From Galerina marginata (lineage: Eukaryota > Basidiomycota > Agaricomycetes > Agaricales > Galerinaceae), in assembly GCA_023014335.1 (NCBI GenBank), contig JAECYW010000008.1, positions 2,108,001 to 2,172,000 on the forward strand: a stretch of 64,000 nt of DNA, given 5' to 3'. The notes beneath the pieces are model-generated. The model did not search any database. It had not been told where the DNA came from and worked only from the letters and a program-made list of their open reading frames with translations. Every line of letters starts with the position of its first letter. Positions within the stretch are counted from its first letter, which is position 1. Shown piece by piece: positions 36,468 to 47,657 of the stretch. A program made the position numbers and the translations under genes.

Positions 36468-37527
36468 ATGTCTGCCCACAACGACATCGAAAAAGGCGGT
36501 CTCCACGCTACTACCCCCCAGCAAGCCCTAGGCAACAATGGCGTTCTGCCTGCGTCTTATGGACAGGCTGTCCGACCTTCAAGGATAGGAAACCCCGGTG
36601 CCCTGTATGTATTAGCTTTTCGGTACAAAACTGAACCTCGGCTGACGTGTTTCGTAGCGGCCTATTCTCATTCGCGTCGACGACCTTCATGCTCTCGCTT
36701 TACAACTTGCAGACGCGTGGTATCCACCATCCCAACGTTGTTGTCGGTATGGCTATCTTCTGTGGTGGGCTTGCTCAACTCCTCGCTGGGATGTGGGAAT
36801 TCCCCCGGGGCAATGTGTTTGGTGGTACCGGTGAGTTTTCACCCGTTTTACGATCTGCTATCGCAGACAACCTTTATCCGGTTTATTTCCTACATATGAT
36901 GCATGGTGATGCACTTCCCCACATTTACCCCCTTTGGTTGAATCTTGAGATCGTTTCATCCGCCCATTTTCATCCGCTTTTTAAATCTATTCATGGCTGA
37001 CATTGGTTGACTCTCCGCAGCTTTCACGTCTTATGGTGCATTCTGGATGTCATATGCGACTATTCTCATCCCATCGAGTGGAATCTTGACCGCGTTTACT
37101 GACGAGAAGGAGCTCGCCAGTGGTCTCGGCATCTTCTTGACTGCTTGGTTTATGGTTACCTTTTTCCTGCTGTTTGTGAAATTTTCTTCCGCTTGCTTTT
37201 TGTGATCTGACCCCGCGTTACAAATTTAGAATTGCCGCCTTAAGAAAGAACTGGGGTTTCATTGCCCTGTTTGCGTTGTTGGCGCTTACCTTCATTTTGT
37301 TGGCTGCCTCTGAGTTTACTGGAAAGGTTGCGTGAGTATTGTTCTCTGTTTTTCATGCGGAATGAGAGTTCTGAATCTGGCTCGACAGGCTTGCCAAGGC
37401 CGGTGGAGGAACTGGTGTTGTGACTGCCTTCATTGCGTACTACGTCGGTTTGAGCGAACTGCTCGCTGCGGAAGACATGGCTGTCGTCAGGCTGCCTCTC
37501 GGTATATTCCCCAAGCGCGTGGATTAG
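36468..37527 (+). CDS. GPR1/FUN34/YaaH-family transporter (acetate/succinate type)
   Basis: Exons 36468-36604, 36658-36830, 37021-37171, 37230-37331 and 37389-37527 give 233 aa. The family signature NPGALGLFSFAS lies at residues 42-53, just before helix 1. Six hydrophobic helices follow, with FTSYGAFWMSYA, KELASGLGIFLTAWF and a final AFIAYYVGLSELLA helix. The family carries acetate, succinate or ammonium across the plasma membrane (yeast Ato1-3, Yarrowia Gpr1). The N-terminal 40 residues are cytosolic and polar. Intron 2 is long for this window (190 bp). The substrate is inferred from family only. Confidence 0.92.
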
Positions 37528-38652
37528 TATTTCTTGCATCCGGATTTTATGATTTCACTATCACCTATCGATGCCTTCATTCCGAGGTTTTACCTTCCTG
37601 CTTGTTGTACCGTAGTCAATACCACTAAACTCGATACCAAGGAAATATTTTCTGAACATGCCTCTCAAAATATTGCCTTTCATACCCATTCCAAGATGTC
37701 TGTCACCTACTTCCAAGTACTGTGTCTAATAATCATCATTGTCGCTCTTTACCTTGTCTATATTCAGCATGCAAATCTTACTAGTGTGGCGCAGTGGCGT
37801 TCTTGGCGGTAGCTTGGCAAATAAGGTAGAGGCAATCCATAGTCATCTTGTGTCAGGTGACCGTGATGAATTGTGACCCAGCCAAACTTGGGCGAGGACG
37901 AAAAGTCACGACATTTTGATTAATGCCAAAAACGTACTTGCAAATTGAATAACAACTCACTCACCTCAAATTTTGAGATTCTGCTTCCAACAAAAATTCT
38001 GAATTCAAAAAATAGAATTTTGGTTGGAAACAAATTTTTGAAAAAGGATCTTGGTCATTTGTTATTTAAATTTCATTGCAGTCGTAACGCTTTTCACGTG
38101 ACACAAGATGCCTATGGATTTCCTCTACCTTAGCAGGGACCAAATTTAAAGTGTGTTCGTTCGTCCTGTTCGTCCATGTCCTTGATCTGATGTAGTGACC
38201 AGGAAGTCCGACTTCAGCTGCACTCGAAAGATAGCAATCCGGCTCACCCTCGCAAATGCTCTTAACATAGGGTGACCATATAGACTTGACTCAAACTTTT
38301 GGTGGTCGCGCTTTCCGCGATGCTTGCCAGCTTTACAGGTACGGTGATGTATTGACGATTTACAATGCATATGCACATTTGGCCGCGGCCGACAAAGCGC
38401 GGTGGTGGCCCATGGTCAAGGAAGACAAAGTTTCGAGTTGCTGAGTGGCACAATTCCTTGTCTTTACAAGCATTGTGCCACTGAACACGAGGGTTGCTTT
38501 GTCCGGTGTGGCACTCGCGCCCTCTCGCTTTGGCTGCCACCCGCTGGGTATATAAAAACTTGCAAACCCCGTGGGTCTGTTCTGCCTCAAGATTTCGAAA
38601 ATTTCCCTTCTACCGACAAGTGCATCATCTGTGTCTCCAGTAACTTCTTTCA
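37528..38652. other. Intergenic with an imperfect inverted repeat
   Basis: No gene is supported. A hairpin-forming inverted repeat lies at 37985-38029. The sequence before the next ATG at 38653 has no obvious TATA box. Confidence 0.45.
37985..38029. repeat. Imperfect inverted repeat (16-bp arms)
   Basis: Left arm TTCCAACAAAAATTCT and right arm AGAATTTTGGTTGGAA pair with one mismatch across a 13-bp loop that is A/T-rich. It lies in non-coding DNA downstream of the transporter; it could be a terminator hairpin-like structure, a MITE tip or chance. Confidence 0.6.
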
Positions 38653-40082
38653 ATGTCTGTGCAGTCTCTAGCATCGTCGAGCAGGCGCTCGCTGACCCCC
38701 CATCCCTCTTTCGGCGCCGACGAGGTTGAAGGCCAATCGTTCAACACATCTATCCGTTCTGAATCGTCCTTCGACGCCGACGATGACGCGAATCACGTCC
38801 CGAGAAATGTGCCTAACCCTTATCCTGCATACCTCCGCTTTCCTCTTCGACGCTATCTCAACGAATGTGGCCTTCCTTTCTTCGTCTATCGGGGAAAGGA
38901 CTCGCTAATGGAAGAAAAGCAAATGCGTTCTGCGATGAGGTGGCCCGACATTCATTCACTCCGGGTTAAACCGCATCCCCCTCGCAATTTGAAGTTTGTA
39001 AAGCGACTGATGAAATACACTGACATGACGCATGAGATCACCACCTGTGAGCCTCCTCACGCTCTTCTCCTTTCTACTTCTGACTGGCTCCTTTTATCGG
39101 CCAGACTTCAGCCAAATCAATAAAGAAGAGATGTGCAACCATCCCTCTACGGAATACGAGTTTAAAGCAGCGTTCCGCCTCCCTTGCAAGGACATCGTCC
39201 ACTTTGAAGAATCGGACGCAAATGCATTGAGCGATATCCAGAACGAAACCGAGGTGGTAACGCTCTTGAATCGATATGTTTTCGACACGGTCCTCGCTGT
39301 TATCTCCGTCATGCACGGTTTCAATCCCGAGAACCCAAATGACCGACCGTTAATCGAGAAATTCAGGTTTAGGATTGCGAACTCTCTGCTCTTCGATCGT
39401 TATGCGAAGTGGGACATCTTTACCTTGGCATGCCATTCCCTCCACTTGCAGATTCTGAAATTTTAACATTTTTTCTGTTTTAGCCGTGTCCCAATGAGTT
39501 CACTATTCCCCTGATCGTCATTTTCATTCACCCATGTCATTTCGGGGTTGAAGATTTCGAAAGACTTGTCGAACAACGAGCTGTGCGTCCTAATTTTCCA
39601 TTTATTTACTCAGTCAATGTATCTTTCCTCCACAGATTCCGGAAGGTTCTTTGGAAGCTCCAAAGGACCCATCTGATATTATATGGGCAGTAGTGAGTAT
39701 ATATTGCTTATCCCTCTCTGAAACCGCCTTCTGATTTTAATTCCGCCCGACAGCTTTACGAAATTCTCAAAGGCAGAGGACGTCGTTTCGTAGTCACCAA
39801 CTATGTCCGCTGGGCTTTCGGTCTCTTCGATCCTCGTAAGTCCCAAACTTGTTAATATTATTTACCAATTAATCACTCGTTCCTTTCAACGCTCCAGTTT
39901 ATACATCAGCCGCCATCACAGATATCTACGAATCCAAGCTCGTGGATATTTTCGGCAAGTCCACCCATGTCCCGCAGAGGCAGGTTTGCAATCCAATTGA
40001 GTTGCTTGTTCGCTGGATGACTGCTGTCCCGGAGAAGGAGGCGATTTACGACCATAACTATCAAAGACATATAGTATACTAA
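38653..40082 (+). CDS. Uncharacterised Agaricomycete protein, 379 aa
   Basis: Six exons: 38653-39046, 39105-39427, 39484-39582, 39636-39692, 39754-39835 and 39898-40082. The N-terminal 50 residues are Ser/Asp-rich and disordered. A folded part follows, with PCPNEFTIPLIVIFIHPCHFG and, near the end, LYEILKGRGRRFVVTNYVRWAFGLFD, which resembles a block I associate with uncharacterised mushroom proteins. No catalytic motif or membrane helix is certain. Intron 2 seems to begin with GC (TTG|GCATGC), because only that junction keeps TLPCPNEF in frame; the GC donor is not close to the consensus, so this exon edge is uncertain. No function is proposed. Confidence 0.65.
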
Positions 40083-41778
40083 TACGCCTGGTTTTGTCAC
40101 TTCAAGTTCTTTTCTTGGCTTCATTCTCGCTATTGCTTTCAGTCTATGCATTTACGACCACTCATGAAATTAATACACGAAGGATTTACTTAGAGCTCTC
40201 TAACAAACTTATTGGCCCACTTTACCTACCTTATAATAACACGAAAACGATGAATTATCTTCATACTGCTTAGGGGTCTGGTTTCTCAAGCATGCTCTAG
40301 TAAATTACATCCAATTGTTAGGATGTTTTCATTAGACCTTGTCAGATTGTGTCAATGTCAATTAAGTACTTCTCGCCACATGTCCACACTCGGGGTCCCG
40401 GAGTCCAGGCGTCGGGAACTTTCTCGACCTGATCACGAGCGGCTGTACATCTTGCTGCATTTTCTGCCCAAACCGAAGACTACTGGAACTCTCTGGGCTT
40501 TTGTGGGCTCACACCAACAAGGAGCCAAGAACGTTTATTATGGGGCTTCAGCCAAGCGAAACTTGTCCATGGAGAAATTGCTCTGACTCACTGTCGGTGC
40601 GGCTTTAATGTTATTCTTGGCTGCTACATTCGGCGACTCTAACCTACTCCTCATACCCGTCGTACAGGCGTTGACAAAACGGCTTCGGATTCATTGAAGC
40701 ACATATGAAAGCATATGAATTTATGCAACACGCAGCTCTAATACATTTTGCATTGCTGCGCAGTTAAATTTGCATTCCCGTCGGTCGCGGTTAGCAAATC
40801 CCAGGTGAACCCAAGAACCCAAAGACACACACGAAGATGAATCCAGGAAGAAAGGTTGGAATACAGACACTTCACTGGCGGCATTTTACAAGCTTTATCC
40901 CTCGAGTTTCGACATCGGCCGGAAAGTAAGAAACCGTTCAGTAGGAATTCAAACGAGTGATGGACTTAACTCTGCTCCATTTGCGAAAGGGTAAGCTGAA
41001 GTATTTGGGCTGGCACGGTGCCCTGTCAATCGCCAGCCTATTTATAAGGACGGATCGCGAAGGGATCGGCTCTGAATAGCGCGAATAAATATGAATTCTT
41101 TTATATTCTGCAATAGAAAAACTCGCTAGGGAGTTTCACCTATTTAACGGGTGAGATGCAATAGCAGACCGTACTTATCTAACTTCAAGCCTCCTCGTCG
41201 GGTACTGGCGAGACAGCGACCGCGTAGAGTGGTCGACCAAGAATTGCTCAAGATGTTAGCCATATCGATAAACATGGAAAGGTCGTTAGTTCAGGAGTTA
41301 GAGTATCAATTATAGGGCAATTTCCACAAAATTTAAGGCGGTCCACAAGTCGTTCGACATGCGAGAGCCTAGTTCTGTCGAGAAAAGGATCCATGTGTGT
41401 CGAGAACATTTCTAGGCAAACCAGATCGCGGCCAGCGAAACAAGAGACCTTGGAGACAAAGTCTGGCCGCAAGCGGGTCCTTCCAGAGATTGGTCGCCCA
41501 CTGCAGAACACTCGAGAGAAATAAAATCTGCGTGATGGGAGTTGTGCAAATATTTTGCAGACGGGTAGGAAGCAAGAACAGGAAGAGAGGGAAGTCGGCT
41601 GAAGTCCAGACCGAAGCGGCAGGTGACCGGGGTCTTGGATACTCTAGGGTCTCCACCGACCCTGATCACCTCCTTCCTTCTTCAACCACTCCGTTGACGT
41701 CGACCTTTTTCCTTAACACTCTTCCTCCTTTTTATTCTTTTTCTTCTTTAGACGACTTTGAAGGTAGCGCATCCCCCC
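40083..41778. other. Intergenic, 1.7 kb
   Basis: I see only short frames on both strands (for example 40323-40586 plus and 41397-41885 plus); none has family motifs. The right third is presumed promoter of the glyoxal oxidase gene, with a pyrimidine-rich stretch at 41680-41760. Confidence 0.45.
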
Positions 41779-44291
41779 ATGCTACCGCCTCTCCCATTCC
41801 TGGCAGCTATTGTTGCCTCTTCCTCTTTTCCAGTCCGCGCTGTCACTGCTGGGTCGTTTGCAGATGGAGGGAATACCTTAGTTAGCGCGATGATGGTACT
41901 TGATTCGTAAAAAGTGTTATCGGTGCTTTCTCACTTATAATGCGTGTAGATGTTTCTAGGAAACACCGACAAGGTCTACATCCTGGACAAAGCAGAGGGA
42001 AATAAAGCCCAAGTCAATGGCCACGCTGCTTGGGGCGCCGTTTGGTGAGTTGTCCTTTTACGTCGGTCACAGCGAGCTAATAGAGACTCTAGGGACATTG
42101 GAACGCGCACGTCAACCACTATGGATGTTCGGACCAATGTTTTCTGTTCATCTGGCATGCATCTGCCAAACGGCTCATTTGTCACATTTGGTGGCAATGG
42201 TGCTGTCGGACCTGGAGGAAACCTTGGGTCCTCACTAAACCCTGGCGGTTACTCTGCTAACTGGGATTCAACTTACCAAGACTTCGACGGTACCAGGGCA
42301 ATTCGCATTCTAAACCCCTGTTCAAGCTCGGACTCCTTCAGCTCAGCAAATTGTCAGTGGTTTGACGACCCCACCGTTCTCTCAATGCAGGCCAGTCGAT
42401 GGTACTCTGCCGCGGAACCCACCGCAGACGGAACTATCGTCATAATTGGCGGTTTTGTTAACGGTGGATATATCAACCGCAACTACCCCAACGTTGACCC
42501 GGCAAATCAAGGTGGAGCTGCCAATCCCACATACGAATACTTCCCTTCAAATGGATCCCCACCTCAAACATTCAACTTCTTGGTTCAAACGTCTGGACTT
42601 AACGCTTACGCTCATACTTTTTTGATGCCATCTGGAAAGCTGTTTGTGCAGGCTAATGTTTCGACAGGCGAGCCTTTTTCAGCCTATCTCCCGTTGTATG
42701 ATGTTGACTTTCAATTTACCCACTACTAGTGCTGTGGGACCACAAAGCCAACGTGGAAACACCTCTTCCCCCTATGCCCGGTGCCGTTGTCCGTGTATAC
42801 CCAGCCTCAGGGGCTACCGCCATGTTACCACTCACACCAGCCAACAACTATACCCCAACAGTCATGTTCTGTGGAGGATCCGACATGCCAGACTATGCTT
42901 GGGGAAATTACACATTTCCATTCATCAACACTTGGGAATACCCAGCATCCAAGGATTGTCAGCGTATCACGCCAGAACCCACAGATGGCTCTGCACCAGC
43001 TTACCAACAGGATGACGACCTACTAGAAAGCCGGAGCATGGGTCAATTTGTCATTCTACCGACCGGAAAACTATTGGTGGTAAACGGAGCACTCAACGGC
43101 ACGGCTGGGTATTCTCAAGCGACAGGCCAGACTCCTACTTTTGCCCAGATGCCATACGGAGAATCGCTATCATCAGGACCCGTTGGAACACCAGCAATTT
43201 ACGATCCTAACGCACCCAAAGGTAGTCGTTGGTCTAATAAGGGCCTTAGCACCTCCAATATTCCGCGTTTATACCATTCCTCGGCTATCCTTCTCCCCGA
43301 CGCCTCGGTGTTGATTGCTGGTTCAAACCCCAATGTCGACGTCAATTTAACCACAATATTCCCAACAACATACCAGGCCGAGATCTTTTACCCACCATAC
43401 TTTTCTGCGACCACCCGACCTGCGCCAATAGGAATGCCGAGCACTTTGTCCTATGGCGGCAATCCTTTTGATATCACTGTTCCCGCTACATCTTATTCAG
43501 GATCGGCGAATGAGGCTGCCGATGCGACAACTGTTGTGGTTCAGAGAGGCGGGTTCACTACGCACGCAATGAATATGGGTCAACGCCTTCTGCAGTTGAA
43601 CAACACATATACTGTCAACAGCAATGGTTCAATTACGCTGCACGTTGCACAGATGCCCCCGAACGCCAACCTTTTCCAACCTGGACCCGGCCTGATGTTT
43701 GTTGTCGTGAACGGTGTGCCCAGTAATGGAACGTACGTTATCGTTGGTAGTGGCCAGATGGGCGCACAGCCAACAGCACCTGCGAGCGTTTTGCCTGCCA
43801 ATGTCAGACTGGCAGGTGCCTCTGGCTCTGCGTCAGGCACAAGCACGGCTAGCGGTTCAAGTCCGTCCGCCACGTCAAGTTCCAACCTTGGCCTCATTAT
43901 TGGCTCTGTCGTTGGAGGTGTGGCCGTTATCGCTATAATTGGAGCCATCATTGGTATTTGCCTCGCGCGTCGACGACGGGCTGCTGGAGGGAAAGGCACT
44001 TCGCCTTCTTACCCGCTTACAGCCGGTGTCGGCGGAGCTTTTGCTGGTCCTGGTGCCACCGCGATGGGTGCTCGTGGTATGAGGAGCTCTGATTCGAGCG
44101 CGTTCATGCCGCTGCAGCACGCCAACCACAGCCAGGCATGGAATGCGAGCTCGACAAGTTTGGATGCGCCATACAGAGATAGCGACGTGACTCCGGGCGG
44201 GAGAGGGAATGGGATGAGTATCGACTACGACCCATATGGAAGCCGACCCATGCAGACTGACCAAAGGCCGACGAGTGGTTTGCGTTATTGA
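41779..44291 (+). CDS. Glyoxal oxidase-like copper radical oxidase, membrane-anchored
   Basis: Exons 41779-41895, 41950-42044, 42093-42667 and 42730-44291 give 782 aa. A signal peptide (MLPPLPFLAAIVASSSFPVRA) leads to a kelch-type propeller and a C-terminal domain. The copper radical site can be read off: Cys89 in VFCSSGMHLPNG (thioether partner), Tyr175 in SRWYSAAEP, Tyr444-His445 in IPRLYHSSAILLPD and His541 in FTTHAMNMGQR. The reaction would be aldehyde or alcohol oxidation with O2 to H2O2, supplying peroxidases in lignocellulose decay. A Ser/Thr-rich linker, one helix (LGLIIGSVVGGVAVIAIIGA) and RRRR place the C-terminus inside the cell. Intron 3 starts GCGAGC; the family sequence QAN-ST-LWD across the junction requires it. 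Confidence 0.93.
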
Positions 44292-44981
44292 CGGGACCCC
44301 TCGTATCGTTTTCTGGCATGCAACTCACTCACCGACCAACGACAACGATGGACTTCATTTCACGCCTTTCGATGCCTTTCAACGCCTTTTCTCCTCTGTT
44401 GCTTCACTGACCTTATTTTGCATTACCCACCATCTACTCCATCGCCTTTGTGCCTCCACTTGGTCATCCGAATCTTGTACAAAACCCTTACTCTTAATCT
44501 AGGTAACTAGTTCTTACTTACGCTCCTTCATCAAAGCTTGTCGCGGTTGAGGTCATTCGTTTACACTCATCCGTACGGCTTACCCAATTTCTTGGACGCT
44601 TTTGCGCTATGGTTAGCTCCGTGGAAGTACCCTCTCATTCAGGATAATTTAGCTTTGCGTCGGTCAGTTCTCAGTCAAAGGAAACCTTCTTTCATGGACC
44701 TATGCATATATGGACTTGTAGATAGTTATTAGGTATTTAATTTGTGCGTGTTCTTTACATACGTTGAAATACCCCAAATCTCACATGTCTTGATGGTGCA
44801 CCTGGCACTCGTTTGATTTTCACCACTTCCACATAGATCCACATCCACTTCCACACCCGTTGCACCTGTCATCACTGTCTGTCTAAACAATGCCATTACA
44901 CCGGATAGCTATCATCGCACACAGACGCCTCTCCAGGCGTTATCCTTCAGCTCCGTCTGTCAATCGAGAACACGATCAACT
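44292..44981. other. Intergenic between glyoxal oxidase and LanC-like copy 1
   Basis: No gene supported. Short frames only. This is the presumed 3' end of the oxidase gene and promoter of the first LanC-like gene. Confidence 0.5.
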
Positions 44982-46601
44982 ATGCCACAGAGTTCGCATT
45001 CGCATCATGTTCCACTGTCTGGCAAGCCACCTGAACACCCGAAGGACTGGGAAGTCGTGAAGAGACGCATATCTAGTGCTCTTTCTAGAGACGTTCGGCG
45101 CATTCAAGATTCAACAAAGGGAATGCAGGTTAACAAACGTGAAACCGTATACGGTGGGCTGATTGGTAGGTCCTATTCCATTCGAATGGAGCCCGATTTT
45201 GTTGATAACCATATCTTCAAGGGATAGCGCTCATGGAATACCATCTATCTGGAATGCCTGCTGCACTCCAGGACGATTTGACTTCGCCGGCCCTCCTCTC
45301 TGCGGCAGACAACCATCTTGCCCAGGTTATTCATCACCACCCGGGCTACCTTTACAACCCAAACTACATTTCTTTCATGACAAGTAGTGTTGGGACTGCT
45401 GCTTTAGTCTTGACGCGAAGGTCTTCGACCTCGGAGAAATCAATTGCCAATGACTGGGTGGCTGCGCGAGATTATCTCAGGACTACAATTGATCAAGTTT
45501 TGTCTGAAGACCTGGACCTCAATCCCCCGAGCGGTATGGATGACGGTTGCGAATTTCTGTACGGTCGTGCAGGACTACTTTACGCACTTCTTTACCTTCG
45601 AAAGGGGGTTAATGGGGACCAGCGACGAGAAAAGGCGCCTTTCGAAGACCTGATATCAGAAGCTAATTTATCAAGCCTAGTCGACGCTATCATTTGTCGT
45701 GGAAAGCATGGGGCCTCTTCCTTGTCTTTGGATGTCGGAACGACCGATCCTCAACGTCTTCCCCCATTATTGTGGACATGGCGCGGCAAACATTATTTAG
45801 GTGCTGCTCATGGTATAGGTAAATTTACATTCTTCAACCTCGAGGATTCCTAGTCTTGGTGTTAATACCTTCTTTTTTATAGCCGGTATCTTACAGGTGT
45901 TGTTGAACTGCCCAATTTCTATCATTCGAAAACACATCCCTGTTATATTCAGCACAATTTCATGGCTCCTAGACTGCCAAGATGACTCTGGCAACTGGCC
46001 TTCAAAGTATCCAATCAGTACAACTCCCAATGAACTCGTGCAGTAAGTATAACTACTATACGCTTGAACATCAATATGCTTACAGTTGGCTTGAAGGTGG
46101 TGCCTTACTGCTCCTGGGGTCAATATCCTGCTTTCTACAGCTCTTCGAGTACTTCATGGCTACGAAGGCATGATCTCCACGGAAGGCCTAGAAGATAAAC
46201 TCTCTCACTCTCTTCGACTTAGTGCAGACCTCGTTTATAAAAACGGCCTTCCACACAAAGGAGTCGGTCTTTGCCACGGTGCATCAGGGTCGGTATATGC
46301 TCTCCTGGCCGTATCAGATGCCCTCGACACTCCGACCGACAGACATTTCTTCTCGAAAGCCGCACATCTGGCGTTTCTGGCTACGTCGCATGAAGATATG
46401 ACGGCATCGGGTGAGATGACTGTCCCTGATCGTCCATGGAGTTTATACGAAGGTCTTGCTGGAATGTGCTGTGCTTGGGCAGAAATTCTGTGCCGCCTGG
46501 ATTTCAATGGTCCTCGACATTCCGTTAGCGGCTTTCCGGGTTATAACGATTTGGCTATCCCGAACGACCTATATCAAGCACGTACGATCTCGATGCTGTG
46601 A
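44982..46601 (+). CDS. LanC-like protein, copy 1, with altered WCxG loop
   Basis: Exons 44982-45165, 45222-45818, 45883-46042 and 46097-46601 give 481 aa. LanC-fold landmarks are GRAGLLYALLYLR, GAAHGIAGIL (His258) and GVGLCHGASG (Cys373-His374), plus WSLYEGLAGMCCAWAEI near the end. The zinc site of LanC/LANCL proteins is a Cys in WCxG plus the Cys-His of LCHG. Here the first motif reads WCLTAPG (Cys316 kept, the usual His-Gly lost). Eukaryotic LANCL proteins add glutathione to dehydrated serine/threonine residues; bacterial LanC cyclises lanthipeptides. Exon boundaries and phases match copy 2, so this is a tandem duplicate. The acceptor before WCLT is shifted by a few bases relative to copy 2. 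Confidence 0.87.
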
Positions 46602-47657
46602 TTGCTGTAATATCAATCAACAATGTGTTTGAAGGAATCACCGTCCTGGGTGTTAGTTTGCCCAGAAGAATTCTCTGATCCATTACCTAGAATCGCACAA
46701 TCAAGCACAATCCGGAGAAAATTTCCGACGACCAAGGCTACCACTTCCCTCATCCCACAGAGTCCAACTTTGTTACGACTTGTGTTTCTGCCACTCACAG
46801 CGAATGTGCGCCGTTCATATTCAAGAACCCCGACTTGGTCCAAAAGACCAACAGCGACCGCTCCCGATGGCAAGCTGGTCCTGGATTTGATAACTACTTC
46901 TCACTTTGGAAGCGATGGTGTTTCGGATCGACCGCATAAGTGCTGATATCATCCGCCTGCAAGTGAACAGGCACTTGGGAAGTCAACAAATTCCTTTCAC
47001 CAGAACGCGCCAGTCTCGAGGCGTCTCCACTCAGTGACTCCAAGTTGAACCTCAAAACATCGCTATGGACCTACGAATCCCAAACCTTCTGGTGCCTCCT
47101 TTTATCAACAGCACTGAAGTTCGATATTTCATTGATATTTAGGTGACTGTTTTTTCGGTGTTTTCTTTCACGATCAGTCATCATGTAGCTGTGTAATGCG
47201 TAGATCTTTGAGAATATGTACATACACTATCTGCGTATTCTATATGTATTAGCAATCTTTCCAAGAATCTTTCTCTCCCAAAATCAATATTCCCTCTCCT
47301 TGTCAGAGTCAGCTTGGTAAGCTGATTTACTTGTAATATCTATTATCACGGATCAAACCTTTTTTTTGAACCTCAACACCACCTATGAAGTTATTATCCA
47401 CCCAAACATGCTGTCCGTGCAAATTGAATTCGTTGGATCCAAGATGCGCATTCACTATCTGGTTTCGAAAACCACCTACGTTTAATCAATCCATCTAAAC
47501 ATCTATTAATGGATAAGGTGAGCCACTCCAACCTAAATATAAATCCTGTGGACTTCCTGATTCGTGGCATAGGCTACCCCCACAGGCAGCATACACGGTG
47601 ATACACCAGCGTACACCAAATTTCTTAGAGAAAATGCGAAGTCGACGATCAAACAGT
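46602..47657. other. Interval between LanC-like copies, with gene relics
   Basis: This interval contains an oxalate-decarboxylase relic at 46978-47132, listed separately. An ATG-less open frame at about 46701-46940 has protein-like composition (…FDNYFSLWKRWCFG…) and may be a relic exon of unknown origin. The remainder is the presumed promoter of LanC-like copy 2. Confidence 0.45.
46978..47132 (+). pseudogene. Relic of an oxalate decarboxylase-like first exon
   Basis: The stretch aligns with 49918-50072 of the intact gene downstream. CCTCAAAACATCGCTATGGA corresponds to CCTCAAAATGTCCCTATGGA, and the shared blocks CCTTCTGG, CCTCCT and TGAAGTTCGA follow in the same order and spacing. It translates to PQNIAMD…NLLVPP…STEVRYF against PQNVPMD…DLLAPP…SGEVRNF. 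Upstream start, signal peptide and all cupin motifs are absent. It follows LanC-like copy 1 as the intact cupin follows copy 2, which implies one duplicated two-gene unit. Confidence 0.82.
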
